This document shows positions 16,080 through 25,250 of a DNA stretch of 40,512 nucleotides, one piece after another. Under the pieces are notes generated by a model. It ran no database searches. It was not told the origin of the DNA and saw only the letters and a program-made list of their open reading frames with translations. How positions within the stretch are numbered: the first letter of the stretch is position 1; each line of letters starts with the position of its first letter. The DNA comes from Deltaproteobacteria bacterium (GTDB lineage Bacteria; Desulfobacterota; Binatia; UBA9968). The stretch is from the NCBI GenBank assembly GCA_016210115.1, contig JACQUW010000307.1, forward strand, positions 1 to 40,512. Reading direction: 5' to 3'. The translations under genes and the position numbers were made by a program.

Positions 16080-17786
16080 TTATTTTTCCGGCAGGGTATA
16101 GCGCTGTTCTATAAGTTCCTTGATGCGCTGTCGACTCTCGGCGGCGGAAATATCGGGCGCCGCCTCTACGCGTGCCGCTTCGCCACCGAGAGACTCATCC
16201 TTAATGTGTTCGCGAAACCAGCGCGAATAATCGCCCCGCCTCAAGTGGTAAAGCCAGGTGTCGTCATCGAGGCCTTCGGCTATTTGCATGAACAGGATGA
16301 GGTTTTGGGCCCGCAGATTGAGCTTGCCCTCGGGACCTTTGAAATAGAAGCTGCGGTCCGGCGGCAGTTCCCCCTCGGCGTATTTTCTTTGATGCCGCCG
16401 CCTTTGAGTGCGGCTCGGGGCGATCTGGAAGACATAAGAGGAACCCGATTCTCGATTCCAGAGAAAAGCTTCCCCGCGGCGCAGTGTCTTTGGGTTTGTC
16501 GCGGGGGCGGGCTCTCCGATCGCCTGGCTCACCTTGCTCAGGGTCTCACGGGGGTTTTCACCCACGGCGATGATCATTCCGACCGACTGCAGAGCTGTTG
16601 AGACAACCTGGTCCGGGTGAACCGTTATGAAAATCATGCGCTCGAGGGTTTTGGGAAGCGTCAGCACGGCGGGGTCCCACGAAGCGGGCAGGACGTGATG
16701 CGTTTCATCAAGCACAATCCAGTGCGGTCGCCCCGTCCGCGACCGGAGCTCTTGCAGCCGGGGCAAAAGGCCGGCGAGAAAAGCAGACCGGTCCGCGAAG
16801 CCCAGTCCTACCAGATTGGCAACGACGTTTGCCTCGGGATCCTCCAGCACCTTCAAGATCTCCTCAGCGCCGGGAGCGCTTCGATTGTTACCGAGCGCGA
16901 CCGCGCCGTCGAAGGACTCGTAATCGCCTTCGGGATCTACGACGCAGAACTGGTAGCTCGACTCCATCAAGCGCTCCAGAAGCGCGGTGGCGATGGTCGA
17001 TTTGCCACCTCCGGAAGAACCAGTTACCAAGATATTTTTCCCCTGCGGCGAGAATCTTATCGCGCTTCCGTTGGAGGAGCCGAGCAAGATGTGCCGCCGC
17101 GTGAGAAGCTGATCGCGATCGCGGAGATCCGACGAAAGCAGTTCTTCGGCCAGTTCGATAATCCCCATACCGTTCTCCCCGCCGGTGACGAAATCGGCGC
17201 GTTCCCGAATCGCCGGAAGAGCATTGGCGACGGCGAAAGAGCATTCACAAAGGCTCAGGAACGCGTGATCGTTTTCGGCATCGCCGATGCCGACCACGTT
17301 ATGAGGCGAGAGCCGGAGCTCATCGAGCGCGGCGGACAGGCCGGTAGCTTTATTGATTCCGGCTGGAAGCACCATGACCGATCCTTTGTTGAAGATCACC
17401 TGGTGCTCCAATCCAAGGTCGCTGATGGTCTCAAGCAGCGCCGTATCGTAATCTCTGCCAGTGGACAAGATAGCTCGCCCTTTGGAATAGGGAATGCGTC
17501 TCTCGGAGAGGCCCCCGAGTAACTCTTCCGGTGGCGCCTCGGCGAGCATCTTTATTTCCTTAGTGGTGGGACAATAGACCATAGCGCCGTTCTCCACGAC
17601 GATCATCTCGAACAGCTCGACCCGGGAATATACTGACAGCAGATCGTCGAATTCCCTTCCCGTGACCAGAATCAGCTTCCGACCCGACGACCGGAGCTTT
17701 TCCAAAGCTTCGGTCGTTTCAGGCCGAACCTGGCCGTGGCGGGCCAAGGTTTCGTCAAAATCGCATGCCAGGGCGAGATACCACAT
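16080..17786 (-). CDS. HAD-IIB phosphatase fused to HerA/VirB4-like P-loop ATPase
   Basis: A 568-residue two-domain protein. Residues 1-220 form a HAD-IIB (Cof/sucrose-phosphatase-type) phosphatase with nucleophile Asp9 and Asp11 (CDFDET), motif II Thr42 (LVTGRE), motif III Lys146 and motif IV GDAENDH (Asp169, Asp173). Residues 235-430 form a P-loop ATPase resembling HerA/DUF87: Walker A GSSGGGKST (256-264), VVDPEGDYE, and Walker B IVLDETHH (Asp360, Glu361). Both active sites are complete. GTG 17795 is a possible start, but ATG 17786 matches the usual beginning of this HAD type. It lies downstream of the debranching enzyme (98 bp) and before the cytochrome. Sugar-phosphate hydrolysis is plausible from context; what the ATPase moves is unknown. 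Confidence 0.9.
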   Translation of the reverse strand: MWYLALACDFDETLARHGQVRPETTEALEKLRSSGRKLILVTGREFDDLLSVYSRVELFEMIVVENGAMVYCPTTKEIKMLAEAPPEELLGGLSERRIPYSKGRAILSTGRDYDTALLETISDLGLEHQVIFNKGSVMVLPAGINKATGLSAALDELRLSPHNVVGIGDAENDHAFLSLCECSFAVANALPAIRERADFVTGGENGMGIIELAEELLSSDLRDRDQLLTRRHILLGSSNGSAIRFSPQGKNILVTGSSGGGKSTIATALLERLMESSYQFCVVDPEGDYESFDGAVALGNNRSAPGAEEILKVLEDPEANVVANLVGLGFADRSAFLAGLLPRLQELRSRTGRPHWIVLDETHHVLPASWDPAVLTLPKTLERMIFITVHPDQVVSTALQSVGMIIAVGENPRETLSKVSQAIGEPAPATNPKTLRRGEAFLWNRESGSSYVFQIAPSRTQRRRHQRKYAEGELPPDRSFYFKGPEGKLNLRAQNLILFMQIAEGLDDDTWLYHLRRGDYSRWFREHIKDESLGGEAARVEAAPDISAAESRQRIKELIEQRYTLPEK

Positions 17787-17884
17787 AAGAATCACTGACG
17801 GGGAGAGGCGCCGGGGACAGCGAGCGCCGGGCCGGAGCCGCTCCTTTTTTCCGGCCGCAATTCGAAAGCCACAGTTTCATAAGC

Positions 17885-19921
17885 TCAGGGCGCGGTTTTG
17901 ACCCAGCAACGCAAAACTTCGGCTACACTCCAGGCTTGGGCGATGCAGCCTCGGGGGACCAGCGGGTACTCAGCGTCAAAGATTTCGCTTATCGAGCCGA
18001 CGCAAGCCTCGTTTAAGTGAGGTACGAAGGCCTGGACCAAAGCGTGCGCGCCCCCCCGGTCATCGGGGTACACCTTCAGCCAGGAGTCAATCAACGGCCC
18101 GATGAGCCAGGCCCAGACGGTGCCCTGATGGTAGGCGGCATCGCGGCTACGGAGGTCTCCAAAGTATCTGGGCTTGTAGTCGGGATGCCCCGGAGCGAGC
18201 GAGCGCAAACCCACGGGAGTCAGTAACCGCCGGCAGACCATTTCTAACACCCGTTTCCACCTCGACGGATCAAGAACCGGATGAGTGAGCGCGATCGCGA
18301 GGAGCTGATTCGGACGACAGGAGGGGTCATCCCCTTTTTCACCGTCGATCACGTCGTACAGGTATTCCTGATCGGCGTACCAGAAGCGAGCGTTGAAAGA
18401 CTCCAGGGCTTTTTCCGCCCAAGAGTTTAGTTTTCGGGAAGCCTCCGCCTCATTTTCTTCGCCGAGCCATTGTTCAAGGAGTCTGAGAGCGTTATACCAG
18501 AGCGCATTGATTTCCACCGCCTTACCGCGCCGCGGCGTGACCACCCAATCGCCAACTTTCGCGTCCATCCAGGTAAGCTGATAGCCCTCCTGCCCCTGCC
18601 GCAAAAGCCCGTCATCGGGATCGACCCCTATCCCGAAGAGCGTTCCCTTCAAGTGCCACTCTACAATGTCGATAAGCTTGGGAAGGATCAGTTTGAGCGT
18701 CCACCGGTCACCCGTCGCCTGCACATAGCGGTCCACGGCGTGAAAAAACCAGAGCGTCGCATCGGCGGTGTGGTAAAGCCCCTGGCGGCTGCGCTCTGGA
18801 AAAAGATTGGGAATGAGTCCATAGCGTATTGTGTTCGCGAACGTACGGAGAATCCAGCCGGCCTCCAGAAACCGGTTCGTCGCAAGCGTCAGTCCTTCCA
18901 GACTGATCATAGTGTCCCGCCCCCAATCTGTAAACCAATGATAACCGGCGATAACGGTCCGGATTTCATCCCCCGCGGCATGAGCGCGAGTTTCGTCCAT
19001 CAGCCGGCCTGCCGGCGTGGCAATGAACTGGTCGGCGGCCAACACGAGTTCCGCACCCACTCCTGAGCGGGCCTTGGGATCTGCAGAACCGACCATACGG
19101 GCGCGACGCTCGTGCTCCAGTTCAAGGGCTTCGCGCGGGCGCAGAGCCCGAATGACCTCCCAGGACTCGGCGGAAGCCACGAGCGTAATCTCGTCCTTGT
19201 GCAAACAGCTCACGACGAAAGAGCCGGGAGTCCAGAGATCTCCCACGGACTCATAGCCCCGCTTATCTTCAAGTAAATAGTATAGTCTTTCGATTCTCTT
19301 TCGATCGATGACAAACTCGCCCTTGCCAAAGAGGAGCAAACGTAGCGGCGGAAGCGCTCCGGCTGAAATCTCATATTGATCCTCAAAAACCGTCAAAAGG
19401 TAAGGCGCATCGGGTTGAGAGCTCACCGGCGCTTCGTGGGGACGAAACTGGATCAGCGGCCGGAGCTTGAGATCGATGGGACCCGGAGCGGACAGTATTC
19501 GATAGGTGACGTAAACCGTATTTTGACGGTACGGTAAATGAATGAGCTTCTCCAGCACCAATTGATCCAATTCATAGCGCCAGATAGGGAGCCCCGTCTC
19601 GAGCCTGAATTCAACCAGAGATGCCCTGGCCGCGCCGGTCCCGGCGCTTGATTCGTGATGCTTAGGACTGAGGTCGGCCACGCGTCCGTCAGGAAAATGA
19701 ATTTCCTCATTTAGGTCGCTTAACATGAGCAGTCTGCCCAAAGGGGCCGGCATGGCCGCAATCAAAAGGCCGTGATACCGACGCGTCAACGGCCCGAGAA
19801 CCGTTCCCGAGGCGTAGCCGCCGAGACCGTTGGTGACGAGCCATTCAGAGTTTAGGCTCGCCTCCGACTCATCGATGGCTGATCGCCCCGAAACCGGCAG
19901 TTTTCGGACGATTGGCTCCAT
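17885..19921 (-). CDS. glycogen debranching enzyme-type amylo-alpha-1,6-glucosidase
   Basis: A 678-residue protein with the bacterial glycogen debranching N-terminal domain (WLVTNGLGGYASGT and RRYHGLL, about 28-54) and a C-terminal alpha/alpha toroid carrying AGYHWFTDWGRDTMI (about 326-340; Asp333 and Asp337), which is characteristic of the GDE family catalytic domain. It should hydrolyse alpha-1,6 branch points in glycogen-like or amylose-like glucan in the cytoplasm. The frame opens at TTG 19924, but ATG at 19921 shares one base with the treZ stop (TGATG), which implies translational coupling, so I use it. It fits treZ upstream: debranching would supply linear chains for trehalose production. 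Confidence 0.92.
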   Translation of the reverse strand: MEPIVRKLPVSGRSAIDESEASLNSEWLVTNGLGGYASGTVLGPLTRRYHGLLIAAMPAPLGRLLMLSDLNEEIHFPDGRVADLSPKHHESSAGTGAARASLVEFRLETGLPIWRYELDQLVLEKLIHLPYRQNTVYVTYRILSAPGPIDLKLRPLIQFRPHEAPVSSQPDAPYLLTVFEDQYEISAGALPPLRLLLFGKGEFVIDRKRIERLYYLLEDKRGYESVGDLWTPGSFVVSCLHKDEITLVASAESWEVIRALRPREALELEHERRARMVGSADPKARSGVGAELVLAADQFIATPAGRLMDETRAHAAGDEIRTVIAGYHWFTDWGRDTMISLEGLTLATNRFLEAGWILRTFANTIRYGLIPNLFPERSRQGLYHTADATLWFFHAVDRYVQATGDRWTLKLILPKLIDIVEWHLKGTLFGIGVDPDDGLLRQGQEGYQLTWMDAKVGDWVVTPRRGKAVEINALWYNALRLLEQWLGEENEAEASRKLNSWAEKALESFNARFWYADQEYLYDVIDGEKGDDPSCRPNQLLAIALTHPVLDPSRWKRVLEMVCRRLLTPVGLRSLAPGHPDYKPRYFGDLRSRDAAYHQGTVWAWLIGPLIDSWLKVYPDDRGGAHALVQAFVPHLNEACVGSISEIFDAEYPLVPRGCIAQAWSVAEVLRCWVKTAP

Positions 19922-21807
19922 CAAGGAAAAGCTTTAAAGACAAACGCGCCCCGGCCGGGAATAAACCAATGCTCAACGGATTCCGCGGGCAAGGCTCCCG
20001 AGCCGCCATACCGGGGATCCTCGCTGGACCACACAACCCGCCATTGCCTATTTGCCGAACCGGCCAGCAGGGGTTCCGGGACAGGATCCAAAAAAGCGTC
20101 AATATCAAAGTTGACGAGCAACAACCGGTCGTCTTCGTTTTCGCCGAAAAATCTGAGCACGAACAACTCCTCTCGCAGAACAGCGCCATCGACTCCTTCC
20201 GGTCGCTGCGCGCTAAAGACGGGGTCTTCGCGGCGAAGCTTCAATAGATCGCGGTGGAGCATGTAGGTCTCCTGGTGGCGGTCACGTTCTGAAAAATCGA
20301 GCCGGCAAGACTCGAAAGTGGCGGGGTCAACGGGATCCGGCATGCGTCCCCTCATGGCCTCCGATGAGATGCTGGGAAACTGGTTGAGAAATTGGAGCCT
20401 GCCTCTTTTGACCTCGGCTGCGACGTCGAGGGGATGATCAGCGAAGAATACAAACGGCGCGCTTGCGGCAAATTCCTGCCCTTGGAAAAGGAGAGGCGTC
20501 TGCGGCGTCAAAAGCATCAGCGCCGTCATGGCTCTATACATTCCGGGATGAGCTTGAAAGTGGATTCGCAGGCCTTTCGGTCCGTTGGCGATTTGATCGT
20601 GATTCTGCAAGTAGGTGATAAAAGCGGCCGGCTTCAACCTGCGGGCTTGCGTGCCGCGGCGTTGGTTCTGCCACCGACAGTATTGTCCCTGATAAAGATA
20701 GCCCCGTTTGGCGGCCGAAATGAACTCTTGAGGTCGACCGCCGTAGCCCGAGTAGTACGCCTCATTATGTCCTGTCAGTGCAACCATCGCAGAATGATGG
20801 AAGTCGTCGTTCCAAACCGCGTCGATTCCATAACCGCCGTCTGCCACCGGCTGGACCAGCCGCGTCTCTTGCGGCTCGTTTTCCGCGATAACGATTGTCG
20901 AGCGAGTTCCCGCCGCCCTGCGCACCCGCTCTGTGATTTCCGCAAGAATATGCCGCTCAGAGGAATCATAGATGCTTTGGGTGGCATCCAAACGAAGTCC
21001 GTCAACATGGAATTCCTCGATCCAATAACCGGCGTTCGTCACGAAAAATTCGCGCACCGCTGCTGAATTTTCGCCGTCGAAATTAAACGGCTCACCCCAT
21101 TCCGTGGAATAGCGGTCGGTTAAGTAGTCTGCGGAAAAGTCCCTCAAGAAATTTCCGGCGGGTCCCGCATGATTGTAGACGACATCGAGAATGACGCCGA
21201 GCCCCAACAAGTGGGCTTGATCCACGAACGCGCGGAAGTCATCCGGACAGCCGTAAAGCCGCGTCGGCGCGAAAAAATCAACCCCGTCGTAGCCCCATCC
21301 AAAACGCCCGCAAAAATCATGAACCGGCATGACCTCAATGATCGTGATCCCCAGTTCTTTCAATGACGCGAGTTCCAGGCTGGCGGCGCGCCAGGTGCCT
21401 TCGGCCGTGAAAGTTCCAATATGCATCTCATAAAGGACCTGTCCTCCAATCCGGACACCCGGCCATTGGCTGTCTTGCCACGAAAATGCACTCCAATCCA
21501 CAACCATCGAGGGGCCGAGCGGACCCTCGGGTTGAAAACGCGATGCGGGGTCGAGCAGCAGTCTGTGACCATCCATACGGAAGCGGTAGAGATCGCCTGC
21601 CTTGCACCCGGGCACCACCCCCGAAAAATACCCGTTTTCTTCCGGGCTGAGGCGCGTCGCCGTATTTGCCGCGCTGCCAGTTTCAACGACGACTTCCATC
21701 GTTTTGCTTCGTGGCGACCAGACCCGGAAATGGACTTCCCCGGTGGGCACCCGCTCGGCTCCGATGGGATAACGTCGATGGGTGGTCGGCAAACCGGATC
21801 CGTACAT
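19921..21807 (-). CDS. treZ: malto-oligosyltrehalose trehalohydrolase TreZ
   Basis: A 628-residue GH13 enzyme that releases trehalose from maltooligosyl-trehalose. It has the N-terminal beta domain (RRYPIGAERV, HFRVWSPRS), then the catalytic barrel with VILDVVYNHAGP (about 205-216), GLRLDATQ with nucleophile Asp274, VIAENEP with acid/base Glu309 and LQNHDQ with Asp404. Overall length matches TreZ. Normally TreZ works with TreY, which makes the maltooligosyl-trehalose; no treY is in the window. It is the first gene of the run treZ, debranching enzyme, HAD-ATPase, cytochrome c. No clear ribosome-binding site is visible before the ATG at 21807. Trehalose accumulation for osmotic or desiccation stress is the expected role; the neighbouring MscS channel fits osmotic physiology. 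Confidence 0.94.
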   Translation of the reverse strand: MYGSGLPTTHRRYPIGAERVPTGEVHFRVWSPRSKTMEVVVETGSAANTATRLSPEENGYFSGVVPGCKAGDLYRFRMDGHRLLLDPASRFQPEGPLGPSMVVDWSAFSWQDSQWPGVRIGGQVLYEMHIGTFTAEGTWRAASLELASLKELGITIIEVMPVHDFCGRFGWGYDGVDFFAPTRLYGCPDDFRAFVDQAHLLGLGVILDVVYNHAGPAGNFLRDFSADYLTDRYSTEWGEPFNFDGENSAAVREFFVTNAGYWIEEFHVDGLRLDATQSIYDSSERHILAEITERVRRAAGTRSTIVIAENEPQETRLVQPVADGGYGIDAVWNDDFHHSAMVALTGHNEAYYSGYGGRPQEFISAAKRGYLYQGQYCRWQNQRRGTQARRLKPAAFITYLQNHDQIANGPKGLRIHFQAHPGMYRAMTALMLLTPQTPLLFQGQEFAASAPFVFFADHPLDVAAEVKRGRLQFLNQFPSISSEAMRGRMPDPVDPATFESCRLDFSERDRHQETYMLHRDLLKLRREDPVFSAQRPEGVDGAVLREELFVLRFFGENEDDRLLLVNFDIDAFLDPVPEPLLAGSANRQWRVVWSSEDPRYGGSGALPAESVEHWFIPGRGAFVFKAFP

Positions 21808-21952
21808 GATAAGATTTTTGGCCCTGTTCGATTTGACTCCTCCATATTTTACCGGAAATACTCCGGCTGGGAGAATCGAGCGCGTACCTGAATTAAACCT
21901 CGAAATTTACCTGATGGATGTGATTTCGGGCCCAAGCGCGAGAGCCGGGCGC

Positions 21953-22756
21953 CTATCCGGGGGCATTGAGCAGGCGGACCTCCGCTTGAGGGAAGGGAAT
22001 CTCGATGTTGCTGGACCTGAACCGTTCGATAATCGCCTGGTAGAGCTCTGCTTTTGCCGGTATCATGTCGGCAATCGAGACCCACGGCTGAACCGTCAGC
22101 GTGATGCTCGATGAAGCAAGTTCGCTGATCCCCACGATCGGCGCAGGGTTCTTTAAGACGCGGGAGTTTCCCATAATCGCCTCTTTGGCGGCGGTAATCG
22201 CCTGCCTGAGGTCTGCCCGGTAAGCGACTCCCACCGTCAGATTGAGCTGGCGAATCGTCCCGAAATTATGGAGAATCTCGCCGACGATTTTGCGATTGGG
22301 GATAATCACACGGGATTGGTCTAGATGCATCAGAGTCGTGGAGAACAATTCTATCGCGATGACCTGTCCATGAATGTCGAGGAGCTCGATGTACTCCCCG
22401 ATTCTATATGGTTTTGTGAAGATGATTGATAAGCCGGCAACGATGTTTCCAAGAACGCCCTGAAAGGCAAAACCTACCCCCACGCCGGCGACGCCGACTG
22501 CGGCGACGAGCGGAGCGATCTGAAAGCCGAACTTGTCCAACGCGATCAACAGCGTCAAAAGAACAACGAAGATGCGGATCGCTCGCACCATGAGCAAGCG
22601 CATCGGCGGATCTTTTACGCGCGATTCGAGCCATCGATCACTTACGTTTCCCAACCACCGGGCAACCAGAACACCCAGGAAAAGGATGATAAACGCGCCG
22701 AGAACCTGGAATCCGTAGCGGATAATAAGGTCTAAGGTGACATCTTTAAATGACAT
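21953..22756 (-). CDS. small mechanosensitive ion channel (MscS family)
   Basis: A 267-residue MscS-type channel. Three membrane segments are seen at about 12-33, 58-74 and 80-115, the last being the glycine/alanine-rich pore helix (VGVAGVGVGFAFQGVLGNIVAG). The cytoplasmic beta domain follows, with GEYIELLDIHGQV, VIIPNRKI and PWVSIADMIP. It opens under membrane tension to release solutes during osmotic downshock and is similar in length to E. coli MscS (286). The ATG follows GGAGGAGC at good spacing. It lies 145 bp upstream of treZ in the same direction, so it may or may not share its transcript. Confidence 0.93.
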   Translation of the reverse strand: MSFKDVTLDLIIRYGFQVLGAFIILFLGVLVARWLGNVSDRWLESRVKDPPMRLLMVRAIRIFVVLLTLLIALDKFGFQIAPLVAAVGVAGVGVGFAFQGVLGNIVAGLSIIFTKPYRIGEYIELLDIHGQVIAIELFSTTLMHLDQSRVIIPNRKIVGEILHNFGTIRQLNLTVGVAYRADLRQAITAAKEAIMGNSRVLKNPAPIVGISELASSSITLTVQPWVSIADMIPAKAELYQAIIERFRSSNIEIPFPQAEVRLLNAPG

Positions 22757-22793
22757 AAATTGCTCCTCCGAATTTTTTTCTGATGCCGCGAAT

Positions 22794-22803
22794 GTACCGG
22801 TAC
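22794..22803. promoter_or_regulatory. perfect 10-bp palindrome upstream of mscS
   Basis: GTACCGGTAC lies 38 bases upstream of the mscS start codon, between likely promoter positions. It may be an operator half-site or chance. Confidence 0.2.
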
Positions 22804-22928
22804 GTTGAAGGATCCGAAAAGGTCAAGTCGAGAGCTATGCCGGTGTGTACCGCCACGCCCCGCGCTGCCGGCAAGCCTCCGCCGTTGCCTCCGCTCGTTC
22901 TAAGGCGTTTTGAGCCTATTTTTGTTGG

Positions 22929-22946
22929 AAGCCTCGCGGCTTCCAC
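22929..22946. repeat. short hairpin GGAAGCC/GGCTTCC
   Basis: A 7-bp perfect stem with a 4-base loop in the long intergenic region. Neither strand has a following T-run, so it is not a classic terminator. Confidence 0.45.
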
Positions 22947-23627
22947 TCCAGCCATTGGTTGAGGCTAACCATGAAGGGGAAGAACAGGTCTCGCGGGTGG
23001 CGATGGTTCCCATCGGTTTGCTCGCGCAAAATCAATTGCGCGGCGGTCTCACGACCGACGTTCTCTCGCAACGAAGAAAATAAAGCCGGAGAACAAACCG
23101 CTTTTCACCACACCTTCCCGCCCAACAATCTGACAACAAGGCCAGAAAGTCAACCGATGGAAGGCTGACTCCCAAGACCGAACACCGCGGTTGGCCTCCA
23201 TCCGGATTAGCCACTGCGCCGGACACGGGCCCGGAATTCATGCCAGTCCGTGCGTCGAGATCTGAAAGAATTTCCCTGATCTTTTGAGGGTGACCATCAA
23301 AAATTGAGGTGTCTCCGGTTTGACGAACAAGTTTAACCAAAGACACAATGGGTGCGTGGCGAGGTTGTAAACTCAATTTTCTTCTGCCGAAGGCGCTGGT
23401 TTTTTCTGTTGCGCAGTTTGTCATCTAAAACAGCCCGAAATTGTCACTCTGCCCTCGCCCAAGAACCTCATCCGGCCAAATCCTTTGAGGTCTCGCGGGC
23501 TTTTGGTGGTATACAGGTTGCTTTGTTTTTGGTCTTCAGGCGAGGAACCTGGTGGCCTCGGCCCGTTAACCAACAAAGTCGTTAGTGCCCCTCTCTCCAG
23601 TCAGGTTCTTGAAAGGAGAACTAAGCC

Positions 23628-25250
23628 ATGGTTGGCCAACAAAGAATGGCAGATTTTTCTCACAGCGCGATTATATGCCGGTTCAAATCGCAGGGCCGGT
23701 TCAGAAAAAGTATGATCTTTGGCTTTTTGACTCTTTCTTGTCTGGCACTTTTGAGCTTTCAGGCTTCTGCAACCATAGTGGCTCCTGTCTCGGACCCCGA
23801 TATGGCACAGGATGCAGTGGCTGTCATTACCGGCCACGTTCGCGCGATCGACAGTTACTGGGATCCCGAACAGCAGCAGATTCATACGCTGATTACGCTT
23901 ATTGTCGAAGAGAGTCTAAAAGGAGATATTCCAGCAGGGCGGCTCACGATCAGACAGGTAGGCGGTGTTATAGGCGACATCCGTTCATGGGTGCAAGGCA
24001 ACCCGGAGTTTTTTGTCGGCGAGAAAGTATTGCTCTTTTTAAAGCAGAATCAGGACGGAAGCCTCCGTGTGGCCCATCTTTACCAGGGAAAGTATTCCAT
24101 TCTGGCCGACTACTTTACCAAGGAAGAATTTGCCTATCAGGCAACGCCGGCCGCCGTACACGTAATGACCCGTCCCGGAATGGAAGAAAAATCAAGTTAC
24201 CGGCTGGAGCGTTTCAGTGAATTTAGGCGGAATATTCGCCAGGCCGCGCGAGCTCGCCCGGCAAGGCGGCGCAAGCCGATTTTGGGCTCTCCCCAAGTGG
24301 CTTCCCTGGTCAGGCAGTCCAACGAGGAATTCACTCTGCTGGGCAATGCGAGATGGTTTGAGCCCGATGAAGGCATACCGGTGCGTATCTATACCAATCA
24401 GCAGGGCGAGCCGGCAGCGCCGACACGTGGACTCACGCAGATACAGCAGGCTCTGGCGGCCTGGAGCAACGTCCCTGGTTCCAGCTTCAGGTACCAGGAC
24501 ACAGGTACGACCGCCGCGTTCGGCTATCGATCGGACGGAGTGAACTCGATCTCGTTTCGGGACCCGCTTGCTCAGATGGACAATCCGGTGCGCTGTGGTG
24601 GCATTCTCGCCCAGGCGGGTTTTTTTTCCAGCGGCCAAACGCGCGTAGTAAACGGAGAGCGCTTCTACAGGATCTTCGAGGGTGACGTTGTCACCAATGA
24701 CGGCTGGCAGGGCTGCGGCTTTTACGAAACTCCGGCAAATTTTGCCGAAGTGGTGGCGCATGAGCTGGGACATGTGTTGGGATTGGGCCACTCTCCTGAC
24801 CCTAACGCCCTCATGGCGTCCTATGCGCACTTTGACGGTCGTGGCGCCTCTCTCGGTCCTGACGACCAAGCGGGCTTGAGATTCATCTATCCGGCGGCCG
24901 CAGGTACTCCCAGTCCCGAGCCGGCGCCGACTTTTTCCCTGAGCGCTTCCCTCGGGGTAAGTCCCTCCACGGTGCGCGTGGGGAGAATTTTCACCGTTAC
25001 AATGGCGGCAAAAAATCAAGGCTCACAGACAGTGAGAGTAACTCCCTCACGTCTTACGGTGCAGGGAACCGGCGGCGTAAGCCTTCGCACGAATGCATTT
25101 TCAGCGATCATCGGCCCGAACCAGTCCAGAACCTTTTACTGGCGCTATCTGGCCAATCGGAGCGGAACCGTCCAGTTCACCGGCTCAGCAACGAGCCCTC
25201 TCGGAAATTCATCTCCGGTAACCTCTAGTACGGTCACCATTATCCGATAA
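23628..25250 (+). CDS. secreted matrixin-type zinc metalloprotease
   Basis: A 540-residue exported protein. A positively charged N-terminus leads into a hydrophobic signal at about 28-47 (ending ASA). Residues 55-180 form an uncharacterised domain with IVEESLKGD and KVLLFLK, resembling regions seen before matrixin domains. The peptidase domain (about 240-423) holds the zinc site HELGHVLGLGH: His378, Glu379, His382, His388, with a Met-turn at Met396 (NALMASY). The C-terminal ~100 residues form a CARDB/Ig-like beta domain (VTMAAKNQGSQTV). ATG 23628 follows AAAGGAGAA. It would act outside the cytoplasm. No inhibitor or secretion-system gene is adjacent. Its 3' end overlaps the convergent EEP gene by 42 bp. 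Confidence 0.88.
   Translation: MVGQQRMADFSHSAIICRFKSQGRFRKSMIFGFLTLSCLALLSFQASATIVAPVSDPDMAQDAVAVITGHVRAIDSYWDPEQQQIHTLITLIVEESLKGDIPAGRLTIRQVGGVIGDIRSWVQGNPEFFVGEKVLLFLKQNQDGSLRVAHLYQGKYSILADYFTKEEFAYQATPAAVHVMTRPGMEEKSSYRLERFSEFRRNIRQAARARPARRRKPILGSPQVASLVRQSNEEFTLLGNARWFEPDEGIPVRIYTNQQGEPAAPTRGLTQIQQALAAWSNVPGSSFRYQDTGTTAAFGYRSDGVNSISFRDPLAQMDNPVRCGGILAQAGFFSSGQTRVVNGERFYRIFEGDVVTNDGWQGCGFYETPANFAEVVAHELGHVLGLGHSPDPNALMASYAHFDGRGASLGPDDQAGLRFIYPAAAGTPSPEPAPTFSLSASLGVSPSTVRVGRIFTVTMAAKNQGSQTVRVTPSRLTVQGTGGVSLRTNAFSAIIGPNQSRTFYWRYLANRSGTVQFTGSATSPLGNSSPVTSSTVTIIR

Larger units (their letters stand above)
22757..23627. other. 871-bp region without a convincing gene
   Basis: This stretch separates divergent mscS and the metalloprotease gene. 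Frames of 60-130 codons exist on both strands, but their products are arginine/proline/serine-rich with no recognisable motif. Within it are a perfect 10-bp palindrome at 22794-22803 and a 7-bp-stem hairpin at 22929-22946. The last 20 bases hold an AAAGGAGAA ribosome-binding site for the protease. It may hold long regulatory leaders, an unrecognised small RNA or decayed sequence. Confidence 0.5.

Noticed and set aside
22746..22955. 69-codon minus-strand frame overlapping the mscS start
   Set aside because: It overlaps a strongly supported start and ribosome-binding site and contains no recognisable domain.
23032..23424. 130-codon minus-strand frame in the long intergenic region
   Set aside because: The product is Arg/Ser-rich, has no recognisable motif and no good ribosome-binding site. 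It may be chance in GC-rich DNA.
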